Source: Lepisosteus oculatus (lineage: Eukaryota > Chordata > Actinopteri > Semionotiformes > Lepisosteidae). Taken from it: a DNA stretch of 64,000 nucleotides. The notes under the pieces are model-generated. The model was not told the origin of the DNA, made no database searches, and saw only the letters and a program-made list of their open reading frames with translations. This document shows, one piece after another, positions 1 to 13,897 of this stretch. The number at the start of each line of letters is the position of its first letter. Within the stretch, counting starts at the first letter, position 1. The stretch lies in NCBI RefSeq assembly GCF_040954835.1, contig NC_090712.1, positions 2,985,284 to 3,049,283 of the forward strand, read 5' to 3'. Position numbers and translations under genes: made by a program.

Positions 1-3000
1 GATCCTTGTAGGCTGTGGTAATTATGTGGTTTCAAGATGTGTTTTGAACGTTGTGGAGGTTGAATTATTTTTGGCTCAAAATGTTTGTATGGTTAGCGCC
101 ATTTTGTGTGTGACGTGTGCCCAAGCATCCTGACGCTGCTCCGCGATGCCGGAGAGTTATTTCCGATGATCCGTCAGAGTAACCCCAAGCCACAGGACGA
201 TGCTCACAGATGGCCAAGGAGTCTCCGTCAGAAGCTACTGTTTAATTAAATGAAACATGTCCGATCAAACAGACTGTGGTGAAACATAAAAAAGTAGCAA
301 AAATACCCAAAACCCTGTGCATGCTAAAATGAGCAAAATGTGTCAAAGCAACAGACCATGTAAAACTGTATAATATAACACAGAGAGGGTTGATTTGTAG
401 AGGCACCTGACAGAGAGCCATGCCAGTGAACCTATGAGTGACCACAGATTGAATTGTTATTGTTCTGTTTTCAGCCAGAGGAGCTGAATGACCACAATTC
501 TGACGAAAATGTAGTGTCCCGTAATTCCCTATGACAATAAAAAATGACAATATCAGATCTATTTTAGATGGAGTTTCAACAAATAATAAATGTCTTCTGT
601 GACACATTAAAAATCAGAATCTATTATCCACCTATCCACCAAAGGAATATTCCTTTGGCCTCACTGAGACAATAAAAAAGTGTATAATACATTCAGTGGA
701 TTTAACAGATGCGTACAATCAGTGTAATATAAATAGCAAAAACCATACAATATATATTTAGGTGTAAAGCATAAGATTCAAGCGTGAGATACATGCATAT
801 ACTGTATATGCTATCAATGCAATGCAAATAAGAAAACAGAATATACAAGATTACATTTTAATTTAGTATTGGAATGTGTTGTCTTTTCAGAAAAGAGTTA
901 AGAGGCATTTGCATAGCTTGAAGCTCTGTGAAAATGTGTATCAGAGGTCAGGAAGGTTTGAAGTCTGTACATCTAGTCCCCAGTGAGCCAGGCTATTCAT
1001 TGGTATATGAAACTGCAAAGCCCAACATGCACCCAGCCTACTTCTAAGTTTCAGTTTCACTAAATCATGCAAGCTGTACATTCAAGACAAAGGTATTTTG
1101 ACATTTTGTCAATAACAGATGTATCGTTTATAAAAAAAAAGGTTCAGTGTTATTTTATAATTTAACCGGACATGTTAAAGCTAGTATGTGAGCAGACAGC
1201 ACTGTTTTTTGGGAAAATGTGTGTACACACTGCATTGTACTTTCAATACTCAGTATCTTAAGATCATGACCGTCGCCTGCTAATGGCCTGTTACTTACCA
1301 CTGGGGTTATTTTTCTGAATGGTGTAGCCATGCAGACAGTGGCCAAACACCTTCTCAGTGCTCTGCCTGTTGTTATAGAGCTTTTGAAAGGGTGAGTTTT
1401 CATGTTATTTTACTTCTCTAAATGTTGGTGTTGCAGTTCCAAAGTTCCTGAGTGCTGTGGCTCAGTTCAAGTGCAGTAATGATGGTGTCTTGCCCAACTC
1501 TGTGAACTAAAACACAAAAGATTAGTAGCCAGGTCCAAGGAATCCAGATCTACTGTTAGCTGAAACTGATGAATTGTCAAACATTGGTCCTCATATCTGA
1601 TTTAGGATTAGTTTGAGATCAATGTCTTATTAATATTAAATGTTATATAGAAACAACACACGTTAAATTAAACTCTGTTCATATTTTCTATTGCAACGTA
1701 TTTCAGATAACGAATTAAATGAAAACTTGGCAAAAGGTTGTTTTCAGTTGATTTTTACTGAGATGCTGTTTGAGCCTGTAATGCTCTGATAGTCTAGTGG
1801 AGATAGGTGTGGATTTTTACATTTCCTTAGATATGAGCCACATACTGTACTGTACTGTACTGTTTGCCTTTTCCTCAGGAAAAGAACAGTCTCTGTAATC
1901 AATGGGTGTTTTTATGTTAGTTGCAAAAAGAAACAGGTTGTTTTTAATCATCAGAGAGATATACGCTATAGAACAGTTGTTGCCAAAAAGGAAAACAGAT
2001 TCTTTATTTCCTTTACAAGATGATTTACTGCTATTGAGGAAGAGAACACTTGAAACCTCTACTTTGAAGCTGTTGATATCCAAAAGACTTCTCATGAAAA
2101 GCTGTTGATTGAATGCTCAAACCATTATGTAGATATAATAAAATGTATATATAGTAAGAATATATCACATCCGGGGCTGCAGTATACATGATGCAGATAA
2201 ATATACACTGGAAATCTTAAATAATTACCAGCACATTACTAGATGCTCCAGGTAGAAATGTAGAGATCAATAGCATGTTTACTCTTAGCTTAAGGGAAAA
2301 GAAGGTACTGTACTAAATCCACAGTTTGCTGACTGGCTGCTTACCTGTACAGTGCTTGTCATAAAATGAGGCGCAGGGCTTAGCATTCTGGCTGTAAATC
2401 TATCTACATTGCATTAACATCCCATCTGTACGCTAATGTTTAAGCCATTTTCTTTCCTCTCCCTGGACCACCAAGTGAAGGATGACTTTGAATGTGTGTG
2501 ATCCTTTTGAATGAAGAAAAGATAAAGCAGGGGTGTCCTTTGTTACAAGGCCGACAGACCAACAATTAGAAAACCTGCTTAAAGCTTTTAATATAGTTCA
2601 AGATTACAGAAACCCCTTTGTTTTTCCCCAACAGCTCCAGTAAACCAAAAACTAAATTCCCCACAAATAATTTAATTCTTCAGCCTCATCCAAGATGAAG
2701 CAGGTGTGCCATAAAACAGATCCAAACAAGTGTTTTCATATGTCCTGTTGTGTTTTTCCCCTTTGAAGTTTTAAAATGCGACCTACTATATGAATCAAGG
2801 CATCTTAAACCGAAAAAGGCATGTTTTTGCACTTTTATTCAGATAAATGCTAAAAAGGTATAAATATAAACAGGAATAAAGATATATTTGTAGCAATGCT
2901 ACAGATATAGCCGCTTAAACAATCTCAACGTCTTTATCAGATCATTGTGCCAGTGATTTTCCTCTCAGGTGTATTTTGCTAGAAGAAATAGTTGTGTAAA

Positions 3001-5755
3001 ATGAGTCAAATAAATTATTTTGTGTTCATTTCTAGTATTTCTTCCATCCCTAAATTGATTCACAGGACAATGAGGATATAAAGTTTTATGGGGAAAGTAA
3101 AATAGTTTTTGTGGAAGTATGATTCCTTTAAAATCATCTTTAAAGCTCCTGTGCTCTAAGAAAAAACAAAGCAGGTCAAGAAATGCAGCTCAAGACTTTT
3201 CTGTAATTGCAGCATTCCCTCATAATCTTTGATCACTGTTGAAATCTTGGTGTGGTGATGCAGGAGATATACTCAGGGAACAGCACTGACGGAACTGTGT
3301 TCAACGTGTGTCAGGTACAGATCTCTGTCTCAAACACAGTCAGTAAAGAGGCGCAGTGTAAAGGGCAGAAGAGACAGGAAAGACAGAGAGACAAGACCTG
3401 AATGTGTGATTATTTGAGTCTCTCTGCACAAATTAGCATCTAATGAAAAAAATACACTTTAAAACAAACAGGAAAAGACATCCATTGTTATATAACCACA
3501 AGAATGTAAATATGCTGTATTTTTTTCACTGTGGCACAGTGACCTATTTTACATCTTGCTTGGAAAATGCTTTTGTTTAGAATATTTGATTAGATTTTTC
3601 TGCAAACAAATTCATATACACCTTGCTAGCGTTTGTTCATCTCACACCATATTGAATCATCGCACATAGTGATTCATTGTGTAATGTGAACTACATTCAG
3701 ATCCATCACCACTAAACAAAGGTTATTTATATTGTCAAGTGAAAGTTTAATGGTTCACAGAGGTTGGAGGTCACTCCTGACAAACTAGCTGGGCTGGCTT
3801 TGAAGTAAAGTAAAATCTTTTTCCTGAAGGTTTAGGAGATGAAAAGCAAAAACAGATCTCCTCGTGCGTAGTGTTCACAGAGCTGTGGTGATCTCATTGT
3901 CTAAGTGTTTCCTGCTGTCTTTTGCTATCTGTTTTAACTAGATGGCAAATGTCCTCTCCCTCTCTGTCTTAGATCAATACAATATCTAAGACTCATATCC
4001 AGCAAAACTAAACTCCTTAGTACAAATTAGAGAAAGCTGACAGCTAGACTGAATTATCATTCCTTCACACACAGATGAGATTCCTAAACAGTTCCAATAA
4101 AATGTCATTGGAATGTCTAAAAGTTAAAAAAATAATTATTCTGCTTTTGTTTACAAGGATTTTGGGGAGACAAGTCATTCTGAAGTCAGAGCAAGCAGAA
4201 TGAAGTCCACTCCTGACCAATACGTCGTGTTGGCAATATCAAAGGATGTCATCTGACTTATTTTGTAAAATCTATACTGTGTGTTATATAGCGAATGACA
4301 TTTGATGTCTTTTTTTGTTCAAAATATGCCATTCCCAGTTAATGTCACATTGCAGGCACTATCATTCAGTTTTCGTTTACATTTGATCTGTGAGTTGACA
4401 AATTCATAGTTCTGTCATAGTCACTCAGCAGTAGGCAGGTTGTGACAGATCAGACCTCAGTACACCAGTTTTTTTCACAACAACCTTTTGGCACATTGAA
4501 AATCTAGCCATTGACATGTAAGCTACAGTTTAAAGTTTGAAGACTGAAAATCTGAGTTCAGTGTACATGAGTGATCATCTCTGCTTTGCCCCAGTTTGTT
4601 CAATGAAATCAGTAAAACTAGCTTCCTTAAGATTTTGCTAAGTTTTTCTTTTTATGTGAACAGTTTTAACTCTTTCAAGAGCTTGTGGATTTTTTGACAA
4701 GGCTGTTCTGTCTGTCTTTGGTTGCAGTAATATTTTAGGGCAGAATGGTGTGTCAGAGAGATATTCTTGGTCATTGTTTAGTTTCCTGTTTAATTTGGAT
4801 TTGAAAATTCTTAATGTAAGTTGACATGTTTATCTAGAGTTGTTTCTATTATGTTTTTGTCCACAGTAATATGAAAATTAAAACACCCATCTGTTTATGC
4901 TATTTGCTTAAATTATTTAAAACCAGATACTTTTAACTCTCACAACGAACTCTCTGCTTGCTACGATCAAGTACTGTAGAACATTTTTTATTACAAGTAT
5001 AAAACATTCACACAAATACAATTTATTCTGGGGGCAGAGATCCATTTTCTTTTATGAGCCAACTTAAAAGCTTTAAAAACATATTTAAACAAATAATGTG
5101 GTGCAGATTTTTTAAATTTTAAATCATTGTTGTTGTTGTTGTCTAAAGTATTACTTCCTAAATTAAACTCTCAGTAATATGGATTGTGAAAGGGAACTTA
5201 TGCTATCTGTTGAGAAGTTAAGCAATATTTTTTAATTAAAAAGCTTAGTATTAATGTATTAATCACACATTACAGACAGTTATTTAAGCTTGGCAGAAAA
5301 TTACGTTTTGGAACGTTTTTCTACTTGTTTATGGAATAATAACAAATGTTAGACATCAAATACGCAAATTTGAAAGTATGAAAAATTATTAAAATAATAC
5401 TGAAATTGATAATAATACAACTAGAGATCTTTAAAGGTAAGGTCTGTTTCTAAGGCCCTTAAGAACGTCAAGACACTGTTTTAATCAGTGCTGATAAACC
5501 ATCGCAATCCTCAACCCAGTCATTTCAATAATGGCGGCAACTAGGAAGCACACAAGGAAAAAACAGCACTATCAACCCAAATCAAATAATTACAAAAACT
5601 GCAATATTATTTACCCCAGAACCTGTGACTTGCATGTCCTACAGAAAGCTGAACGTTAAGTAAAGGAAGGCTAATGCTCAAAATAGTTTGGGTTTGGCTG
5701 ACGTTGGCTTCATCGAAAAACGGATGCTCTTCTCATAATAGAGCTCCTGGGCCTG
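1..5755. other. AT-rich gene desert, no gene seen
   Basis: I find no convincing exon, RNA gene or intact transposon here. The open frames are short, hydrophobic or low-complexity and match nothing I recognise. Small items are a short TACTG tandem near 1841-1862 and a GTT microsatellite near 5128-5141. The stretch lies 18-24 kb downstream of the forkhead gene. Vertebrate FoxG genes normally sit in deserts rich in conserved enhancers, so distal regulatory elements could be hidden here, but none can be pointed to without a cross-species alignment. Confidence 0.6.
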
Positions 5756-5962
5756 GGTAATCGTAATGAGAAGTGACTCTTCCTGCCAGTGATCCATGCA
5801 AACTGTTACCGCTCTCACGGAACGTCAGAGGCGGGCCTGCGCATGCTTCGTGATCTCGTCTTCATCGTTGCGTGTGGAAGGAGGCTCTTCAATCTTTAAA
5901 CATGCTCCCAATCCAACCAATCGGACCGATTGATTGTTTGCATGAAATGTTTTCAGAGCATT
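5756..5962. promoter_or_regulatory. CpG pocket with CCAAT and NRF1-like motifs
   Basis: An isolated CpG-containing pocket in otherwise AT-rich desert. It holds a GCGCATGC core resembling the NRF1 site at about 5838-5845, and a CCAAT box on the plus strand at about 5916-5920. The CCAAT box merges into a perfect 7-bp-arm palindrome (CAATCGG-A-CCGATTG, 5918-5932). CCAAT plus NRF1-like motifs are typical of TATA-less vertebrate promoters. No coding exon is recognisable next to it, so a noncoding-RNA promoter or an enhancer is as likely as a gene start. Function is inferred from motifs only. Confidence 0.3.
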
Positions 5963-8900
5963 AAATCATACAATTGCAGAGTGTAAGTACATTAATTGAA
6001 AGATCTATGTATGGCACTCATTTTTAACACATGCTGTATACTGCAGGTATCTGGGCTGAAATGTTTGCTATATGTGTGGCTGAGCTAAAGCAGGATGCAT
6101 TGTGTAACACAGTAGTCATTGTTTGCCTGATTCGGGAACAGCTCTGACTTCGAAAATTGAAAAATGAAGAATGGCTTACTTAAACACAGTATTCTTAGGT
6201 GTTCCATTTTGAAAACAAGCATTAGATACGGGGGAACAAAGCAACATTTTCAGGCAGGATGCTCCTTTTAACTTTGAATCTTGATATGTTTTACAAACTG
6301 CTTTTTTTCCCACTTCAGGCTCAACATTGTGGGATCAGACTGAAAATGTTAGGCTTTACTTCATAAGTCAGACGCACAGGCGATACAATTCCAGTTTAGC
6401 AAAAGGCCTAACTGAAGGAAGAGTTATTGTTCACACAGTTATTTCCTTTCCACGCACACTAGTGAGAAAAACATCAGAGTCTTGGGACTGTGGATGCTGG
6501 AAGTTTCTTGGGTGTTCCTTCGAAAAGACACAGTTAAAAACAGTAAGTGCAGGTAATGTATTGCCTCTCACTCACCTGTAGTTTTATCTGTGTCTTTAAC
6601 ACTGGCTCGGTAAAAAATTCAAGAGTTGATGGAGATATTCACCAAGGCAATGTGCATTCTTGGATATCTCATTCCTATTAGCTGTTTCAAAATAGAGTAA
6701 ACGCATTCAGCAGGGCACTGTGCTCCCGTGGATACAAAAACTAATCCAATCACAACAGAACATGGAAATACTGTATATTACTGATTTCATTTACAGATGC
6801 TTTGCCTAGGCAAAATAGCTTCAAAGCAAGGCTTTAATAAGTAGCTAAATACAGGTTCTTTAAATACAAAACTATATGTTAAAACCAACAATATTGTGAT
6901 CTATTTTTGAAACCTTTTTAATTTAAAAATGCAGGTCTATTGGTAGATTACCAGACAACTATTTTAGTTCCATATTTTGAGCAAATATGTGTAACATTAC
7001 TAGATTTCAAAAACAGTTTTCTATTTACATAATTTAGTTCAAATCGGTTTTCAGTTTCACTGCATATTACCATTTTTGTAAAATTTGAATAGTCTTAAAC
7101 ACTAGATTGTATGTTCATTTAGAAATGTAATACTGATTATTGAATTTATACATTGAAAACTAGCAATAATAAATACAAGTTCATAAAATTCTCTCACATA
7201 GCAGTTTAATATTGATAAGATTTGCAGAATCATTTGTTTGCAAAGGGCCTGTAAATTTATCCATGTAAATTATATACCAAAAAATCTAGGTCTGTATTGA
7301 TCAGAAATTATGTTTAAGAGTATTGCAAAACATACATTAATTTAAAATACTTAATGAGGTAACAGCAGTTACTAAATATATATATTAGCATTATTTTTTA
7401 ATGAATTTTTTACATTTCTGCTTTTCATTTTCCTTAGCCACCAGCATATAGGTCTTTGCATTTATTAAATATTAAGCCCACTTTCAGGGTATTAGCTCTA
7501 ATGTACAGATATGTGAATATGACATCATGTACATATGAAGTGTTCAATATTATTGCATTACAGTTATGATTTTCCTGCGAGTGCATGCATGGATGTGAAT
7601 GTATAATATATAAAGGTATAGCACATGTATATATTTTTTCTATATATGTTATAAAAGATGCCTTCAGTCATGTTTTTGAAAAGATCTCAACTAGTTAGTT
7701 TTCAACAGCATTATAATGGCATTGTGGCAGAGAAAGAAATTAAATACACTCTGCAGAAAAGACAGTTATTTTCTATTAAAATATTACATTTTATATTTTT
7801 TAAATCACTTATGCATTGCAACAATTTCCTATAATATAGTATAGAATATATATTTTAAATAATTGTACATACACATACAAGTCTGTAGTTAACTAAAATG
7901 GTACATTTTGATTGTTTCATTTTTGTTTTTCTTAAAAGATCATAATATTCATTAATTTCCATTTTCTTTCTATCTGTACTTCAGTATTCCTTAGCAGTGT
8001 GCTTAAAACAGGATATAGTCTAATATATTAGATGCTATGAAAAGTATCTAATTTAATCGGGATGAAAATGGCATTATTTTAAATTTATATTTCATATATT
8101 TTCAAAACCAATGAACGACATGTGACAGTTTGCCATTCATTAGTAATTTATTTACAAGATAAAATGTGACTACAAAAATGTAGATGATTATATATGTTTA
8201 TTTTGGCTAAATGCTCAGGGGTAAGTAATGAAACAATATGTAGTTTTTGTCATAGTTTTTTTAACAGAAAATACCCATAAAATATTTGAGGACTGAATTT
8301 TTCATAATTTATAACTACTAAGCTTCAAAAATAGTTATCTCACTCATGAGATCTTATTCACTGGATAGATTTTTATTTTAGAGCCTTACAACATTTTGTT
8401 GCTTTTGTTTTTTTAAAACACATTTTACCATAAAACTCGGCAGTACAGACAAAACCGTTTTTGTTGGGGGTGTCATCAGGGTCTAAGTCATGTTCGTATG
8501 TTTACATTGCAATAGCAATTCACCAAAATACACCAAGATAACATAGATAAAGGTGACCTGCAAAACATGGAACAAAACCGTTTACCCTATTCCAGCATTT
8601 GGTGTGGTGTTTTCTAGCTTCATTGTTTGGAATGGGTTTTCAGCATCTATCCCATAAAAAAATTCTGTTATTTCCTATTCTTTGAAGAAAGAATTCAAAT
8701 GCGTAGGCTTCCTTTTATATATATGATGTATCAGTAGTGTTCAAGTCAGGTTATCTCTCCCACATTTTGTGAGCTGTTTAATTTTGAAAGTTCTGTTGTT
8801 GACGTCTCTGTCTGCTTCCGTGTCGTGTTTAAACCCTGACCGTTTTCCGATGATCTCCAGACCACTCCGTGTCCTTCCTGTCAGTGTCTTTGTAACCCGT

Positions 8901-11033
8901 GGCATAATAGTTTCAATGCAGAAGTTTCCCATCTCTGATTAGTTAAATCAGGTCAACATCATAATACAACTGCCACCATGTTGCACAAAAGGTACAATTA
9001 ACTTTTCTCTGTTGGCCTCTTCTTTTCAGTTGCAAGTGAACTTTGACCTCTGCTGTAGACACAATTGAATTTTTGACTCGTCAGTTCATAAGATGTTGCC
9101 AGTGCATGTCCCAGGTTGCCTGTTGGCTTAGTTTTTTTATAATTTCGCATCACTTTTTTCTATATAAGGCCTCTCTATGCCAAATGATTCCAAAATGCTC
9201 ATTACACCACTGGTCATTAGTCCAGCCGCGCCATTAGTCATGAATGATTTTACAGACATTACAGAAAGTTTTTTTTCTCCTTTTACAGGATATATATTGG
9301 CCTCCCAATCATGAAGGCGGTCCTGGCATTGTTAACCATCCAGGAACACCTTAAGTTTCTCCTAAATCTCCCTCCTCATTCCAACTTTACAATGTGGAGT
9401 GTGAGATGTGCAACATACGTCAAAGCAGAAAATCATGTTCTTCACATATTCTTTTTAAGTTGTACAGTGTGACAGGGTTTATATTTGGGGTGGCATGGAC
9501 CACCTACGGGAGTGGCGTTTTAAAATGATATTACTTGCCTTCTAAAACAGGATATACTACTAAAAGACGTACAGTACTACTATTATTCTGTGCAGTATTT
9601 CTACCGGTGACCCCCGTTTTACACCGCGGGCGAGGCCAAATCTCCCACGTCTTTCACTGAACGCTCTGCATGGGAGTGATCTACAGGGATCTTGTCAGCA
9701 CTGGCCAGTCACGATATAGGTCACACGTGGTGTACACACCCGTGCAGTGCAATAATGGGACACTGTGTCCTGTAGACACCGATGAAGTGGATGGAGTTCT
9801 GTATTCTACCCAGATAATTGCATTAATGTATTTAATCATACTACAACATTTTGTGAATTGGAAGTTTTTTTGGCGGTTTAAAACATTGAAGGTATATCTC
9901 ATTTTACTGCATTGCTATTTTTATATTAACCATAGAAATGTCATTTTGACTTTTGTTGTAATCATAACAGAAAATACATATTACTTGGAATGTTTCTTCT
10001 GGTACGGAAATGTATTCTGTAAGATCAATTATCACTTCAAAAATGGCAAAACTATGTCCCTGTTCCTGTTTCTTTCTTACATTGCAGTTGCTGCATGGTG
10101 TGGTCACTTTATTCTTCTAAACACAAGACTGCATTTTTACCATTGCAAACTGACATTAGATTTCTTTAAATAAATTACTATACATATTTCTTAATATGAT
10201 TAAATACATCATTATCAATTACCTTATAGGGAATGTTTTTGCGTTTTTGTGTATGACTGATTGTGTCACATTTGGCCTTATAATACAGACAAAGGTGAAT
10301 CCTGAACATTGTTTGTGTTCTCAAGCCAAGGAAATATATCCAAGGAGTCTCAACTGGACACTCTTTTAAAAATATGTTGTTCACATTATTGTGTATTAGT
10401 TGTGCTTACATAAAATAACCCTATCTACTGGTGTTTGATCAAAGAAAAAGCATGTCTTTTTGAAAGCAAAAAAATATTTTTACTGGATTGTGGATGAGTT
10501 AAATCTTTATAAAAGCATTCCAAAACAAAAAGAATACATAAATATTTAATTTGCATGGAAGCCATTGGCACTTGTACAATATGTATAAATGTAGGGCACA
10601 ATTAATTATCTACACACTACACGAAAAAGATGTAAACAGATTTGGAATGTATTTAAGCTGAAGTATTTTAGGTCAAGTTACCCACAGTGTTATTGCTGTA
10701 AGACAAACAGCCCGTCATTCCTTCTCAATGGCACCTGTTTTGACAGACGTAAAGGAGGTTATTGCACAACTAGCGTTGTTGCATTTTCCCCCAGAACAAC
10801 TTATCATGACATATTGTTGCAACTTAATAACCAAAAATATTTGTCTTTTGATCAGTTAGGTAATATTGAAATCCACCTTTCTTCCAGTGAAAGACAAAAT
10901 TTCCATTGTGTGGAAAAACATTTCTATACATACAATTTCTGTAAATAAGATGGTTTTATTTTTTTGGTTTTAATTGTTTTAACTTTATCTGAGTTAAAGT
11001 ACCAGAAACACTGGTACATTATAAGAAACATAA
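5963..11033. other. Very AT-rich desert with one GC pocket and an unexplained ORF
   Basis: No recognisable gene. The part from about 6800 to 8400 is especially AT-rich. A local rise in GC occurs at about 9600-9790. An open frame at 9670-10173 (plus strand, 167 codons) starts inside that pocket. Its protein is rich in Phe, Ile, Leu and Tyr, as T-rich noncoding DNA tends to give, has no motif I recognise, and has no visible promoter. I treat it as chance. Positions 8740-9420 look like degraded interspersed repeat, but I cannot name the family. Confidence 0.5.
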
Positions 11034-11221
11034 GGAAGAGCATTGCTGCCACCGAGGAAAAGAAATTAATGTGGTATGTAATAATTACGCTAAAATGTTC
11101 TCATAATAGTGAGATAATGTAATATCTCATAACAAAGAGATATTTTCTGGTAATTATGAGATACCAGATATTAAAAAAACACGAAAGTATTTTTTTTCCT
11201 TGATGGCAGCAATGCATTTCC
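11034..11221. mobile_element. MITE-like element with terminal inverted repeats
   Basis: The ends are inverted copies of one another. The left end reads GCATTGCTGCCACCGAGG and the complement of the right end reads GCATTGCTGCCATCAAGG, and the match extends roughly 22-28 bp with a few mismatches. The interior holds several TCTCATAA / TTATGAGA blocks that can pair with each other. The size of about 180-190 bp and the lack of coding capacity fit a miniature inverted-repeat transposable element. I cannot assign a superfamily, because no clear target-site duplication is visible. Confidence 0.6.
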
Positions 11222-13799
11222 ATAGGGATATAATCAAACTCCCAATTTTAAATTGCTTGCTTGCCTTGCTTCAAGACTACGTTGTGAGCAGGAACTAATA
11301 TTTTAAAAACCTGTGAGACTGCATCTTCCATGCATACTCTTTCAAGTAGAACTTATTTGGACAATATCTAGTCCTATTTCTTTTCCTAATAGTTATCTCT
11401 AATTTTATTAGGGTGGCATTCGAGGATGGTATGCATGGTAAATGACATCAGTACAGTTACAACCCTACTTTACAGGCAAGACGCCTGTCAAGGTCAGATG
11501 CTGACAATACAACACTTTTCACTCAGTCCCTGAGTCATGAGCCCAGGTTTTTGTAGCAAAAGGACTGGAAGGCAGTGAACAGAGGACAACTTCAGGGAAA
11601 ACCTGTTGGTGCTCAATCCTCCTGTTTCTATATGTGTGTCTCATATAGAACTGTGTACTCCTAGTGATGGAAAAACAGCTGGCAATACATATGCACACAA
11701 GTGGACTTGCACACTTGTACATAAATACATAAAGCACAATGTATTGTCTACACAACACAGGAAGGAATCTCGCGTTTCCTAGCACTAAAAAACTGTGGTG
11801 TTATTCATTGTGTTATGTAATGAATCAATCATTTATATATGCTTGTAGCCTGATAATAGAAATGTTTTTTTATTGTTATATTGCAATGCAGGACTGCCAT
11901 ATTTCGATTTTTGTTTTTTTAGTTCAAATCTAGCATGCTTGGCAATAATACAGATAGAGACAGAAGTGTTGATCTATAATAAACACAACAGTTCACGCCA
12001 AACAGACTTACTGTAATTTTCTTATTTAGGAAAATATATAAAGCATAAAAACAGATGATTTCCAGTTTATTTAAAGCTGATTTTATTTCAGCTAAATTTA
12101 AAATGTCAAATTTCAGATTTGGGGGAATTTTAGGAGAATTTACATGTTAAACAATTATGAATTTTTTTACAATTATGAAGTACATCACATTCAGTATTTT
12201 AGAACTATAAGTAGCCATTGTATTTACCTAGAAGAGGTAAGTAGACATTAAACAGTTTTGCTAAGAAAAAGCCTGCTCATGTACTTTTCTGACAGCAAGG
12301 GGAGACATAATTTATGTAGTTCTATGAATGCTACAAATTCAGTGTTTAGTGGGATAAGGATATTTCTGTAAGGCAGCTGGAGGTTATTTAAAAATCTGAC
12401 CTCAAGGCTTAGCCATTGCTATCGCAGTGACAACTCTAAACACAGCGAGAATTCTGGGAAACACTGACGTACAGTATTTGCATATCACACCGCATCCTCT
12501 TGTACTGAAAATCATGGCCGAAAATCTCTCCCCTTCTGAATTCGTTTTTAGATTTTCTTTTAGATTTCTTAACTTCATGCCTTTATGCCTGAAATTATAG
12601 TATCATTATGTTTCAATGCTGTTACAAACTTGTTACAGGTTGCTGGTCCAAAATAAATTCATCTGTAAATCGTTCCTATTAAAATATCAGCCATATAAAT
12701 ACCATTGTTGTTTCAATAAAATCACAAGCACAACCATCTTTTTGGACATTGCTTTGGAGTGCGTCGTTGAAAGGTCTGATTTCGGAGATACGAGGGCTTT
12801 TGGTGTGCATCTCAAATCAAGGAGGTCTGATTTTTTACAAACTAAGTACTTGTACTCGTGTCAGTCTTTCTCTGAATCCAAAAATGTGATGAACACTCAA
12901 AAGTGTTTTGTAAATGATATTTCAGGGAAATCATTTTATTTATTTTTTTATTATTCCCTTACAAAAAGAACTGTACGCTACAAAGTACATTTCAGCATAT
13001 GTGTTTATGAAACTACATCACGAAATGTCTAATAGCAACCATAATAAAGATTGCAGAAAAATTAATTAATGGTAGTTTTATGAGGCAGTTGTGTTTGTGG
13101 AACATTTTTATTTACTCATTGCATTCCTAGATGACACTTGTCACTAAATTTGTAAAAAGGACAAAAGCTGAATATGGTTTTATCCACTGCCCCAGTGAGG
13201 TGTCGAATTCTCACTGTAGTTTTCAGTCCAAAGCACTCAGCAATTATTCCACTGTCAGTTTTGCACAGGACTGTGGCAATAATAAAAGAAAATACCTCTG
13301 GTTACCCTAGGTGATGATAAATCTATAATGAAACCCTTGTGTTAATTTATTTATTGACACAGTAAAACAAAATAAATCTACAACACAAATTAACAGCAAT
13401 GCACCCAGTTCAATATCTAAACTCCCATAAAACCTTTAGATAAAAAAAAACATGCAATAGACAATTTACAATAGTGAAAAATGTTTAAACAGAAGTGTGC
13501 ACGTGTCAAAAAATATATTTGCAAAGTGAACTTTGCAAATACTTATGCCTTCCGACATATTTTGAAAAACATTTCAAGTCACATTCACATTAACTCTTAG
13601 TTCCTTCCAGGCATTCACAATACCTGAGTCCTAACTATCCTATATACTGTTGAGAGGCTAAACGAGATTCAGAGTCCCGCTAGCTTTCGCTTCCTTTGGC
13701 TTCCAAATTCCTTTTTTGGTTACAACACAGCTTTTCATAGTAGCAGGTAAATGGCAGTTTATCCGTGTAATATTCCTTGGAATATACATTAATTAAAGT
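11222..13799. other. Intergenic, no gene seen
   Basis: No exon or RNA gene is recognised. An open frame of 138 codons at 12616-13032 (plus strand) has no familiar domain and is probably fortuitous. The only notable structure is the palindrome at 13516-13541, listed separately. Confidence 0.5.
13516..13541. repeat. Perfect 12-bp-arm palindrome
   Basis: Two perfect 12-nt arms, TATTTGCAAAGT and ACTTTGCAAATA, are separated by GA. Each arm contains ATTTGCAAA, close to the POU-factor octamer and C/EBP-like half sites. A 26-bp near-perfect palindrome is unlikely at any one site by chance. It could be a dimeric transcription-factor site, or the centre of a decayed palindromic element. Confidence 0.6.
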
Positions 13800-13897
13800 G
13801 CTTCAGTCTCTGCCTTGTTCCCGTTGTTTGCCAGGATAGACTCCAGCACCCCACAACCCTGAACTGGATGCAGCAGTTAGAAAATGGATGGATGGGA
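13800..13897. repeat. Retroelement 3' end with GATG-type tail
   Basis: The segment contains a block around GTTTGCCAGGATAGACTCCAG, followed by a CCCTGAACTGGATG-like block and GAAAATGGATGGATGG. This order is that of a very common interspersed repeat of fish genomes whose copies end in a short GATG run. It is a 3'-end fragment only, with no coding sequence. The family name is left open. Confidence 0.55.

Noticed and set aside
9670..10173. 167-codon open frame as a membrane protein gene
   Set aside because: The Phe/Ile/Leu/Tyr richness follows from T-rich DNA. There is no promoter, domain or splice context, and other frames overlap it.
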